Assembly (NCBI GenBank): GCA_020152595.1
Contig: JAIGNY010004464.1
Location: 84,501 to 148,500, forward strand
Direction of reading: 5' to 3'
DNA: 64,000 bases
Source of the DNA: Chiridota heheva
Lineage: Eukaryota; Echinodermata; Holothuroidea; Apodida; Chiridotidae
Shown here: piece after piece, positions 1-12,800 of the stretch
How positions within the stretch are numbered: position 1 is the stretch's first letter
Layout: every line of letters begins with the position of its first letter
Made by a program: the position numbers and the translations under genes
Notes under the pieces: model-generated
Databases searched by the model: none
Seen by the model: only the letters and a program-made list of their open reading frames with translations
Told to the model about the DNA's origin: nothing

Positions 1-631
1 ATAGGATGGACCAAGGGTATGCTGCGCGAATCTTATCGACCATTCAAACACGGGGGATTTTTGCCTGCCTGCACAATTCACACATGGTATGAGAGCAATC
101 GTATGAGAAAATGCTTTCAAATTCTAAGCTCTCATTGTTGTTTAAAACTTTTCCTCAAATGACTGCAGCTGATTGGATGGGTAACAAAAAGAACATCCTC
201 CAGCAGTTGATTGGTCAAAGCACTAAAGAAATCTTGTTTGACTAAACTTGGTTAAAAAGGTATAAACATAATAGGAGTTACTGATGGACAACAATAATTC
301 ATTTATGTAGGAAAGTGTACATGTTTGTTATCATTTTCAACAAAATAAGATATATAGGTGTGATTGTGTGCTTGGAAATCATACTTCATTCAGTATTAAA
401 TCAGTCATACTATCAAATTGATTTTTGTAAGATACCATTATCAATTTTTGTTTACTAATGGATTGTGTCAATTTTTCATTTTATTATTATACAAAATTTA
501 TAAAGTGCCTTATCCAATAACTCTCATTGCACTTTCCATTAAAATGCAAGAATATAGAATGTAAAATGCATCTTTTTTAAAACTTTTATAAAAGATAAAA
601 TTATATCTTGATTTTGTATTTTTGTAAGCAG
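1..631. other. Intron upstream of exon 1 (partial), no gene seen
   Basis: AT-rich sequence ending in a polypyrimidine-poor acceptor (AG at 630-631). I see no ORF of interest, tandem repeat or recognisable mobile element here. Confidence 0.5.
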
Positions 632-861
632 GAGAAAACACCACCCCCAGCCAAGGCCTTTTATCTGCTGTTCTTGGAGCACTCTGCAACCCCTGCATCA
701 AATTGACAAGAGTCTTACCCCTCCTGAAATCTCAAGACCCTGACTCTGCCCCCAGCATTCCCCTGGCACAGGTGCTGGAAGAGGCAAGCCCTGTGGGAGT
801 GGAAATGGATCGTAGTAGCCTTACAGTGGAGTTAGTTTCCCATATGCAAGAACACATGAAG
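632..861 (+). CDS. MYCBP2: MYCBP2 exon 1 of window
   Basis: Enters in phase 1 and leaves in phase 0 at AAG|GTAAAG. The open frame reads GLLSAVLGALCNPCIKL near the start, then a PLLKSQDPDS stretch and ELVSHMQEHMK at the end. This is the conserved helical segment that precedes the second PHR domain in MYCBP2 orthologues. A different frame starting with an ATG-like codon at 703 overlaps it, but only the frame used here joins exon 2. Confidence 0.88.
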
Positions 862-3800
862 GTAAAGTTTCCCACAAAATATACTTTCTGGAGTTTTACT
901 TGTGTGGTATATTTTTTGTCTTGAAAATTGCATAGCAAAAATGGCTGACATCAACAATTTGGCTTTTTGGAAATGTATTTAGAAAGTATTTATAATCAAA
1001 ACTTGAATAGCAAATTGATGCAAACCATTCCATGTGCTCTTTGATACTGGTTATATCCATCCCTGCTTGAAAGTATATGTAAAAAGCTGTCTTGTGCATT
1101 TTACTGCTCTGATGAGTAAAATTGTATTTTTTCTGAATTCAGGTTTGAATTGATTGATTATGGGAACAGTGAAATGTAAAGAATTATTTATACTGTAGTT
1201 TATGAGCTGTATTTGAAGTTAAAATAAATGATCGAATGACTGTTTTTCATTGTGTGTATAAGATAACAAGATGATGGACTTCTGGGCCATAAAAGGCCCA
1301 AACTAACACCACAAATGGGAAAAAAATAAAAATAAGCAATCAAAGACTCCCAGTTGTGAACATTTGTGCCTCCTCCCAAAGTCATGAATTGTAAGTATTT
1401 GTGCAAGCTGTTTGCATTTCAGTGTTACTGATTTAATGAAGTAATCTGCTTCCCTTTTCTCTGGAATTCAACAAAATATTTTTTTCATCACAGGAAGAGC
1501 AGCTGGTAGCACTTAACACTAACTTTCAAGAAGTGTTAGACAAACTGCTGCAGATTTTAGTCAATCCTATCAGACAAGCATTGGACCAGGTAAAATGATT
1601 TTCAAGATTGATTATAGTAAGAGGCAGATATTGTATTATTGAAGAAAATATTAATATATAAATAAAGAAAAGTAGGCATTGGGATGTGTGTGACATAAGA
1701 TAGTTTTGAATGATGAAAGATACATGCAAATGACTGGTTTGAAAGGAGAAAATAAGTCTCTTTGGCAGTGTTACAACTCATACTACAACTATTAAAGGAT
1801 TAGTTCAGGGGTCAAGCATGTCCATCTTATGAAAGAGGAATTCAAAAGAAACAAAATGGTAAAGAAAGCATTCAAAACTCTTATTCCGTTAAGGAGATAT
1901 TTAAAAACAACTGAAACTGTGACGTTGTGACATCACAGCCTCAGATTCCTGAAAGTCTAAGTTTTCTATCATATTTTGTAACTTAAAAAGCATTTCATTT
2001 CTCAGGAGAGTAGTAAAACAAACTTTTAGGGGTAATTATAATTTACCACCTCATATCTACACAGATAAGACAGAACTTTAAACTTAAATATCTTAAGGGA
2101 ATATGCAATTTTTGAATGCTTTTTTCACTATTTTGTTTCTTTTGAAGTCCTCTTTTATATAAGATGAACTTGGTTGACCCCTGAACTAATCCTTTAAAAG
2201 ATTGAGAGTAAACAGGTATTTTTATTTAGTCAATATTGTTTTCATGAGGAAATAAAGAAATAATTATCAAAGTGATTTACTTTTAATTATACCTTACCGT
2301 CAATGCTAGATATAAATATATATATGCAATCTGGTCTCAGAGACCTGATTCACTGCACTATACAACCAAAACAAAAAGCTACAGCTATTGTGGCTCACCA
2401 ACTGTGGCTAACGTATTGTGACATGTGTCCACTTTCTTTTTGCGCGTCTCTGGATTTCTCTGCTGAAATCCTGATTCTTTACTCACAAAAGTTTTCATCC
2501 TTTTCTGAAGAGTTTCCACCTGCTTCCGTGCTAAACATGTTTGAGGTGTTTGGAACCCTTTTCCAAGGAAAACAGTTGATATGGTTACTTTTCTTGGTCG
2601 CCCATCTTGGTGTTGAACGGACCTCAGTGTATAACTTGCATAGACAAGCTACGAAGATTCAGACTCGTTTTTATCATCATATTGCATATCTACTACGAGT
2701 CTGCCATGTTACAGAGTGTTATTACCCCAGGGTAAGCCTTCGGGACACCTAGTGAGTTTTAAAGTCCTATTCTCTCACAAATAAGGCCTTAGCCTGAGGT
2801 TATGTTTCCTATGCATTCCCGTGTTAGGATGTGTTTACTGTGTGACTCCTATATCTTGCTTGCCCCTTGTACAACCTTCCCAGAGCTTCCCTCGCTCCCC
2901 ACAACTTAATTGCCGAGTTCTTTCAGAAAGACCCTCTGGATAAAATGATCTCCTTCCTTCATCATGCTTCCCTCTAAAACCATATTTTGTCCTCTCCCAC
3001 CCCCTCTCTCTACTTTATTTATTTTTCACCCTTGCACTTCCTCTCTCGATCCCAGCTTTCTGACTTTTAGTGCTTATATTTCTCTCAATCTCCCCTGTTT
3101 TCTTTTTTTCCTACCTCTAGAATGATCTAACCTCTCAGGCACAATTTGACCTCATTGTCATGGTGCCGTTTATCAAACAAACTATATCTTTAGATTATCC
3201 TACCCCTCATCTGGGTGCTTCCAAGAGTAACCTTGGCTCTTGACATGTGACAGCTGTTCCGGCAATTTCTTGAACCTTAAAGGGATACCCGACTGTGTAC
3301 TTATGCTACCAGCATAACGTAAAGCCTTTTTGGAAAACATTTTTTGCCGTAGTATCAGTTGGTAACCCACCCCAAGGGGTCTTTTTATGTTCATTGATGT
3401 CTACTATGATGTGCTCATCGATTGACGATCACATCTTTCTTATTGGTGAGCATGCGAAGCATTGTGCCAACGTATGTAATGGCGATTTTGTCTGTCCGGC
3501 CGTCCACAGCTTTGCCTGAGGTTTCCTCAGAAATGTTACTTGAGAATTGCTCAGAAAAAGTTAAAAGTTTTTTCAGACATCTTCATGGAAGGCCGGAATG
3601 TCTTTTATACTAAATGTTAAAGTTTTTCAGAGACTTAAGACAGGTTAAGGATTAGTTTACTTAAAAAGTCTACAAAACATTTTATATTTCCTTCGAAGAT
3701 GACTGTAAGATGATATAATTTCCCAAAATTCTTCAGAGATCATCAAGTGTCTCTCATAACACTGGAGATTTAAAACCCTTAAACTTCAAAATATTTGTGC

Positions 3801-6800
3801 ACCAATGGCTGTATCAGGCATGATTATTAAACTATGCCTTTGACTTTTTTACTTAGTATGCTCAATCAGGAGTGTGACAGGATGTGACTGCATAGAGACA
3901 TAGGAGGGATGTCATATGGGACATGGGTGAGACTTCTTATGAAGCCTATGCCATGTTGGACATGGGGTGGGGTGCCATGGGGAACAGGGTGGGATGCCAT
4001 GTGAGATATATGGTGGATTGCCATGAGGGACATAGGGTGGAATGCCATGGAATGGGATGTCATGTGGGACATGGGGTGTCATGTGGGACATGGGTGGGAT
4101 GCCATGTGGGACATGAGGTGGGATGCCACGAGTAACACAGAGTGTGACATAGGTTGGGGTGACATAGGGTAGGAGGCTATGTGGGACATAAGGTAGGAGG
4201 CTATGGGGACAGGGTATGTGATGCTATGTGGGATAAAAGTAGGATGGGAACATGTGGAACATATGGTGGGATCCAATGTGGGACAGGTGGGAAGCCATTG
4301 ATGTGGAAATATAAGGTGGAATGGGACATAGGGAGGGATGCCATGTGGGAAATATGGTTGGATTAATGTGGGACATAGGATGGGATCCATGTGGGACATA
4401 GGGTGGTATGTCATGTGGGTCAGAGGGTGGGATGCCATGTAGGACATATGGTGGAATGGCATGTGGGACATTTGGTGGAATGCCATGTGGGAGATATGGT
4501 GGAATCCCATGTGGGACAAGGATGGGATGGAATGTCATGTGGGACATGGGATGGGATGCCATTTGTGACATGGGATGGGATCTGTGTGGGACATGGGATG
4601 GGATCTATGTGGGACATAGGGTGGGGTGCCATGTGGGTCATAGGATGGGATGTTATGTGGGACATATGGTGGAATGCCATGTGGGACATATGATGGAATG
4701 CCATATGGGATATTTGGTGGAATGCCATGAGATATTGTGGAATGCCATGTGGAACAAGGGATGGGGTGGGATGCCATGTGGGACAGGGTCTAATCCCCAG
4801 TCCACTGTCTGAAATATTATATTTAGCATACTCAGTCACTTAGAGGTGACTGTAAGGCACTTTTCGTATCTCTACAAAAACCACAACACGCCGTGTTACA
4901 GGATATTTTTTCGGGTTGGATTGTGCAGGTAATCACGTTTAACTCCGCAACCCTACTAGGTAATGATCGTGCAAAGGCACACCAAGTGTGTGGTCTAGCC
5001 GCATTCACGGCTCTCTTTAGGGGGGAGGGGGGGGGGAGGGGGTTACCCATTAATGTGATAATGAGCACAGCTGTATGGAAGACACCGGCAACCTTTGTGT
5101 CAGCCTACTTAAAAGACGTACCTGTGGATCAGGGGTACGTTGCAAGATCAGTGTGTATGTTAAGTTGTATCGATTTTTTTTAATCGCTATGGACTCATGT
5201 AACTCCGCGTCATCGCTCGTGTGAGTATTAGAGTCTGACTGAGTATGCATTGTACCTTTTGGAAATAGTTCAGCGGTAGCGGCGATTGAGTCCTGAACTT
5301 CCCTCCCATTGGTTCGGTTGCAATCTATCTGCATGTATTTATTGTATAGAAGGTAAGGTATAATTTGAAGTAAATTCACCACTATTGGTTAGCAGGGTAT
5401 TTACAGGAACTATACTTACCTTCTATGCATCCCTCCTGCCTCCCCTGTGGTTCAATACTTGGTGGTAATGTAGTGAATATGTGTCGCAATACGTGAGCCA
5501 CAGAGAGGGTGCTATAGCGGTAGCTTTTTGTTTTGGTTGTATAGTGCGGTGAATCTGGTCTCTGAGACCAGATTGCATATATCTATAGCATAGAAGGTAA
5601 GTATAATTCTTGTAAATACCCCCACTAACCAAGCAGGGTGAGTTTGATGTATGTCATGTTCTTTATTTTGTGCAATTTGGTTTTAAGTAATTAAATGTTA
5701 GAACTGGAATGGAAAAGAAAGATGCTTAATTTTGATGTAGATGAAATAAATTTGGACTGAAAATATACTGACTGCTTGTAGTTTATGAATTGGATGTAGC
5801 TGATTTACTGCAGGTTTTCCCCTTGTGTATATCATACATATTTCAAAGTACATTTGATTTCATTGGACTTACAATGCACTTTAAAAGCTACACAACTCCT
5901 AACTCCGAAATAGCTCAAAATTAGATAAAGACCATGATGTTCACCTACTGGAAACATTTCAGTAGTGTTGTGCAAATTGATTAAGAGAAGCTAGAAAAAG
6001 ATATTTAGCATAAAGGGGGAGAACAACTTTTTTGAAAGCCTACACAAATACATATTAATATAATCCAAATAAAGATAGACAAGTAGCATTACTCAAACAA
6101 GAATCAAATCACATCATTGGCTAAAGAACAGAATATGATCCTACCTTTAAAATGTTTCACAATGAATAGATAATCGAACCTCATTTACTTACATCTTATC
6201 CTCTTCACTCCCACTGAAGCATACAGCTGCAACAATATTCCGCCATCTCATTTTGTCAGGACTATGGCTTCTGCTTCATCCCATTAAAGACCGTCCCCTC
6301 TAGTTTGATCACCACCGTTTTTCTCCAGGTTAATTTTGGCCTGCCTCTGTTTTTGTGATGGTTTCCACCTCAATGCTACCTTGAAAAATCTTGTCTTGTG
6401 GCATTCTCAGATATTAGCCTAGCAACTGTAGTCAGCAGTTTGTAGCATCTTGTGCAATATTTTGACATTTACTGCATGATAATCCATTGCAGAAGTCACT
6501 TGAGCATGAATACGAGGTACTGCGTAACTTGCTTACATTCTGATTGCATACTTGAATATTTAGGCTAAAATATCTCACTTTTAACTCGTTTCTGTTGTTC
6601 TACCAGAAAACCATGTTGCAGATGAACCCCATGTTGACCAACACAAGTAATTTCTTGGCCTGTGTGGTGGGTGAACTAGCTAGTCTGACCAATACGAGTG
6701 AGGTAAGCTAATAAATGCCATATGCTGTAATAAGATACTTTGAGAAGTGACAAAATGTGTAATGAGAACAGAGAAACTATATTATTTTCCCATTTTTGGC

Positions 6801-9800
6801 AGTTCATTTGAATGGGAAAATGGAAACTTACTGTAAAGAAACTTTCTTTGTTGGTCATTTAATGATTGTTAGATTTCAATCTTCATGTTACAGATTGATA
6901 GCTAATAAGCTAGGAATTGTTATGAGACTTAAAAATGTTAAATAAAGTAGATTTATGTAAACGTAAGCGTGATTATGTCATTTTAAATCGGAGGAAAAAG
7001 AAGTTCATAGCATAACATAACATAAGAAGATGACGGGCCAAGAAGGGTTAGTCACCCCATAAAAAGCCCAAACTAATACCACCACCACAAAATAGAAATA
7101 TAGAAAAAAGCAAAGAAACCCAAAGTTAGTAAAAAAACTTATCAATGTTGACTTTAGAATTGTGAACAGAATTGGAACTAACCACTCACTCAGGCAAACC
7201 ATTTTACTCAGGCAAACCATTCCACTCGGGTAAACCATTCCACTCAGGTAAACCATTCCACTCAGGCAAACCATTTTACTCAGGTAAACCATTCCACTCA
7301 GGCAAACCATTCCACTCAGGTAAACCATTTCACTCAGGTAAACCATTTTACTCAGGCAAACCATTCCACTCAGGTAAACCATTCCACTCAGGTAAACCAT
7401 TCCACTCAGGCAAACCATTTTACTCAGGTAAACGATTTCACTCAGGTAAACCATTCCACTCAGGTAAACCATTCCACTGAGGCAAACCATTCCACTCAGG
7501 TAAACCATTCCACTCAGGCAAACCATTCCACTCAGGTGAAGCATTCCACTCTGGTAAACCATTCCACTCTGGTAAACCATTCCATAAACCATTCCACTCT
7601 GGTAAACCATTCCACTCAGGTAAACCATTCCACTCTGGCAAATCATTCCACTCAGGCAAACCATTCCACTCAGGTAAACCATTCCACTCAGGCAAACCAT
7701 TTCACTCATTAACAACTCTTTGTGCAAAAAGCTAAAATGCTGAATATCAAACAGTGGTAATTTCTTGGTCAACTTTAAACTGTTACCACATGTCACATGA
7801 GTATTAGCTGAAACGTAAGAAATAACAGTAAGTCAAAGCATCACTACCAGATAGGATTAGCATCTCTGCTACATTGTCATGTCATAGTTGCGGAACCAAG
7901 ACATTTTTTATTTATATTAGTAAAAATAAATTTTCAGTTTCTCTTATTTAGAATAAAATAGGTACATGTGCAGATGGGCCTGATTCTAATGAATAATAAT
8001 GTAGTTATGGCTGTGCACCTCTAGTTGGAATTTGATCGGAACTTATGCAAGCATCTTGGTTTATAAAACAATTTAACTTATGTAGCCTCTACCTGTCCGC
8101 AAAGTTGGAATTAATTTTAAGATTTCTCACGGTTCCCAAATCTTTCCACTTTAAATTGTGACAGAAATAATATTAATGTAGTAAGTAAATACATTTGTAT
8201 ATGCTCACACTTTACCACACATGTTCCCTCTTTCGCAATTAAATGCACTATTCATCGCACAATTACGTGAAGGGGGTGGGGACCATATTAAAGCAATGAA
8301 CCTGGAACAGTGTGGGGAAACATTTTACCAAAAATACTATTGCTTACCTAAGAAATCCAATTTATTTTATGAAAAAAATATATAAAATATTTCTTTCCAT
8401 AAATTCCCATTTTCCCTCCAGTCACAACCGCAGGAAGCATGGCTTTTTCCAAGTGTACCTATCCATAAATTTCTAAACAAGACATAGAAATTTAAGACAA
8501 GACTTTGCCCATGCAGAATATGAATTTCCATGTATTAGTATTATTATTATTGTTATTGTTGTTGTTGTGTTATTATTATTAATATTGTTGTTGTTATTAT
8601 TATTGTTGTTGTTATTTCTATGTGTTATTATTATTGTTGTTATTATTTTTATGTATTATTATTATTTTTATGCATTATTATTATTTTTATGCATTATTAT
8701 TATTATTATTATTACTATTATTACTATTGTCATTATTATTGTTATTTTATTATTATTGTTGTTGTTGTTTTATTATTACTATTATTATTATTATTATTAT
8801 CATTAATATTGTTTTATTATTATTAGTATTATTATTGTCTTATTATTATTAGTTAGTAGTAGTAGTATTATTAGTATTATTATCATTAATATTGTTTTAT
8901 TATTAGTATTATTATTAGTATTATCATTAATATTGTTTTATTATTATTAGTATTATTATTGTCTTATTATTATTATTAGTAGTAGTAGTAGTATTATTAG
9001 TATTATTATCATTAATATTGTTTTATTATTAGTATTATTATTATTATCATTAATATTGTTTTATTATTATTATTATTAATATTATTATTGTCTTATTGTT
9101 ATTATTAGTAGTAGTAGTAGTATTATTAGTATTATTATCATTAATATTGTTTTATTATTAGTATTTTTATTATTATTTCTATGTATTATTATTGCTTGTT
9201 ATTCAAACAAGCAACATCTTGAATAGTTAAGTATCACATCATTGTCTCTCTTACCAAGGGTCCCCATCAAATGCCCAGCAGACCCCTGTTGACTACACCC
9301 TCCCGCTTCACCAAGACAAGTCAGACCTACACCTGGAGCACTGGCAATGGTACCCCTGATGCAATTTGTTTGATGGTGGACAAGCCTGGCATCCAGATTG
9401 CCGGCATTTGCGTCTATGGCGGAGGAGGACAGTACACTTATGAGATGGAATTATTAGATGCCGTGAGAACTTTTCTCTTTTGTGTAACTTGTTAATTTCT
9501 TAATGGTTTTATATGATTTTCTGTTGTAGTGTGAGAGAATTATACTTTTCAAATTTGTACCTACTTCCTTGATTTCTTGTATGCAGCAAATTTTTAATGT
9601 AAGATACATACCTTTTGATGGATGCTTTAAGATGGAAATTATTGTTGATTAAGTAATTGTCCTATTTCTTGTAGTAGTCTTTATGTAAGATTTTAGTGAT
9701 AAAATCAAGTCACTGAATATTACTTTTAAGAAAACTTTAACAAAATACAAATTTGAACTTCCTCAATGAATTAATATTTTTGATATGTGATCGTGGTAAA

Positions 9801-12800
9801 GATTTATGAATGGCTACTTTCTAGCTACAAACCTTCTGTAATAGAGGGTGACTTGGTAACTCATCTGGAAGCCATTTTGCAGGGAAGCGGCGTCGTTGCA
9901 TTTCATCCGTCCTCACACAGCCCTGTCACATCACACGTACAACAAACATAATACATGCTAACCTAGTACCAGTTCAGCGAATTTTACTGATTACAATTTT
10001 TGTTCGCTTCCGATTTTACTTCATATTTTTCTTAAGTTTGATATATTCACTAGGTATACGAAGAGTAACTTTAATGTCAATGCCAGCTGATTATTCGTTA
10101 AACTCAGACAAAGCCTACATACATGATATAAAGTGCTTGCTGCAAATCCTAGTGTGTCCCGTAGGTTGAAAGCCATCGTGTTGTACAACAGAAACCCACT
10201 TTGAACGTTAATCAGGATTAGATGGAAATTGAGAAAATGTCTTTTTATTCCCTCGCACACATCTATTAGTGCAACCAACAGCACAGCAAGATTCCGGCAT
10301 AATCATCTTACAAAAAAAACCTTATATAACAACATGCAAGCATACGTAAGTCTAATCTAATGTTTAGCAGATGACAGTGTTTTTTCGTGACAAAATGGCG
10401 ATGTCAACAAAGTCATGTGACCTCATGATGTCAGCTGAAACACCCTTTTACTGGTCTTGTATTATAAGTTTATATGCTTATAAGCCTGAAAATTGTATAA
10501 ATAATGGTTACTCAATTATGATTGAGTAGGTTTGATATTATGTGTACTATGTGATTATATACAGGATACACAGTGCATATGCGATGAAGTAGCCTGATAG
10601 GGTTTTGCATACAGCTTTACTTAAGTTTATTAAATTACGCTTCTAATAGAGTAACGCTTCTAATAGAGTAACGCTTCTAATAGATATTGCGTACAATGCA
10701 TATAATAGATAATGAGCTAGCTTAATATGAAAAATATGGTATGATGCCTTATCTATCAGTGGAAGTTAACAATATTAGCATTGCAAAGTCACAATGTTAA
10801 CATTGAGCCATTCTGGCCACTTCCTATAATAAATTGGAGTTCTCTGGATTTGATCATGGAAACTTAAGATCAGACCTCGTAACCTCCAAACATCGGTATT
10901 TGTCAAACATCATTTTTTTTTGTTACATTTTGTCAAACAGATATTTGGTTTGGTAAAACTTATGTTTAAAATAGATTAGACATCCTCCATATTTATCCAT
11001 ATTTATCATTAAGAATTAATTATAAGAGCATTAGCCTTGATTTTGATCCAACTGACAGCTTTGACAGCTGTCAAACATGAATACTATTATGACTAATGTA
11101 AAGAAAAACAGAAAAGAGCAGAATTTGTTCAAATGATTGGCTTCATATAGTTCCTAGATAAAAGTTATCCTGTATACTGCAAATTTAAGAGTAAAATACA
11201 TGCTCTGTATTCAAAAACATTTTTGGTGAAAATTTAAATATGATAATAATTTTTTTCCAGGAGAGAAAAAGTAGTCTTCCATTTACTGTTTATGTGTGTG
11301 ATTGACTATTCTTGTGACGTTTCAGCATAGGTGACTTCTGATATATGGCAGTCTTGAAGAGCATGAAAATTACCATTTATTGTTCACATACCTGAAATAT
11401 GTGCAACTTTTGAAAGGAACTATCAGTAAAGAGGGAAACTTATTTCCAAGAATAAGTTCTTAAATCAAGTTTTTGAATCACAGAAAGGGGAAAATATCAC
11501 ATTTTCAATGTCTTTCCTTTGTTTGTCATTTTAAGTGATTCTACTGCTTTTGCATTTTGAAAGAATTATTCAGAAATTAGATCCTTAGACATAATAACTT
11601 TTTCCAAGACAAGACTTGAGATTTGTGGATGTTTATTTAGCGGAATTGACTTTTCAATCACTTACTTTGACTCAAATTTAAGACAGAAATTAAGAGAATT
11701 ACATAAAGATTTCGAACTGTCTGCTCAGTAATGCAGTCAAATTTTGCATAAATTGAAAACTGATCAGCCATAACTCAAAAAGTGAGGTAATTTTTTCAAA
11801 TTTCAAGAAATGATCTGCACAGACTTTAAGGAAGGGGGAAAAATTTCATCAACTTTTCTTCATTTAACCCTTTGGGACCCATGCGGCCGTGACACGTCCA
11901 ACTGGACATGTACATTTCAAAAAATTATTTGGCCTTGTCAAATAGGCCTACAGCATTGATACTGGTACCATTTGAAAGAGCTCAAATAGTTCTTTCAGAA
12001 AATATAACTTTTTGATGAGGGTTATGTTGAAGGTGTTTGAAAAAAGATGGGTTTAAATAGAGAAAATTGGAAAAATGAACAAAATTGAATGAAAAATGAT
12101 TTTTTAGCTCAACAAAGTTGAGGTTTTTAAATAGGAATTTTCTGTAAACTTTCGTCTCCTATTTTTTAAATGTATCCAGTCAGGGGTGACCAAAGACTTC
12201 TGATATATGGCAGTCTTGACGAGCATGAAAATCCCCATTTATTGTTTGCATACCTGAAATAGAGCAATTTTCATTTTCATCATTTTCACGAAAATCTGTA
12301 GTCAAATCTGGAAAATATGTGCTGATGTGTAAATAATTGCTTACAGCTGACTACTCACACCAGTGAAATGATAAGACACCGAGGAGGTATCACTACAGTG
12401 CACAATGTCCTCTGTTGTGCGAACAGCATGGAATACTATCCCTGTTAATCACCCTCGCTCATTATCTTTGCCTGAGTGACTTGTCTTTATTGTTGCAATG
12501 TAAAGTAAATTTGAAATGACCAAAAAAATGTATTGTTTGATAAAACTTTTTTCTTTTTAAGTGGAAATTTCAAATTAAGTAGTGTAATCTTTTGAAATAG
12601 TGCTGGACTGAAGCTTTTTTCTCCTGGTAATTTGGAGACCCCCCCCCCCCCCTTCTTCCCCGCCCAAAAAAACCCAAACTTGGCATTCTCCTTCATTCAA
12701 AGTTGAGAAAATTTAACGACAAAAATGAAGCTGCAACCTAGTTCTTGTTAATTATCTTATGAATGATGAAAATATTTTTATTTGTAAAATTTTTGCTGGA

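Larger units (their letters stand above)
2274..5646 (+). mobile_element. DIRS-like retrotransposon fragment (element 3), interrupted
   Basis: The left end (2,274-2,420) matches the left inverted terminal repeat of the other DIRS copies, including CTGGTCTCAGAGACC and the CACTGCACTATACAACC block. The right end (5,470-5,646) carries its reverse complement, preceded by an internal complementary region (about 5,325-5,430). Between them remain part of the 5' leader (2,420-3,444), a Helitron-like insertion with its minisatellite (3,445-4,790) and a decayed tyrosine recombinase C-terminus (about 4,830-5,185). Gag, reverse transcriptase and RNase H are missing. A 325-bp LINE tail is nested at 2,857-3,181. 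The copy lies in intron 2 of MYCBP2, same strand. Confidence 0.8.

Noticed and set aside
3923-4839. His/Met/Pro-rich or Gly/Cys/Met-rich repeat proteins on either strand, also at 32.9-33.8 and 52.5-53.7 kb
   Set aside because: Frames created by the 24-bp core repeat of the Helitron-like elements; different copies are open in different frames.
7005-7796. 263-residue minus-strand frame with VCLSGM/VYLSGM repeats
   Set aside because: It is the 18-bp minisatellite read on the opposite strand; the plus strand is also open, and there is no conserved domain or splice context.
8567-8852. Leu/Ile/Tyr-rich frames resembling membrane proteins
   Set aside because: Translation of a TTA/ATT/TTG trinucleotide array.
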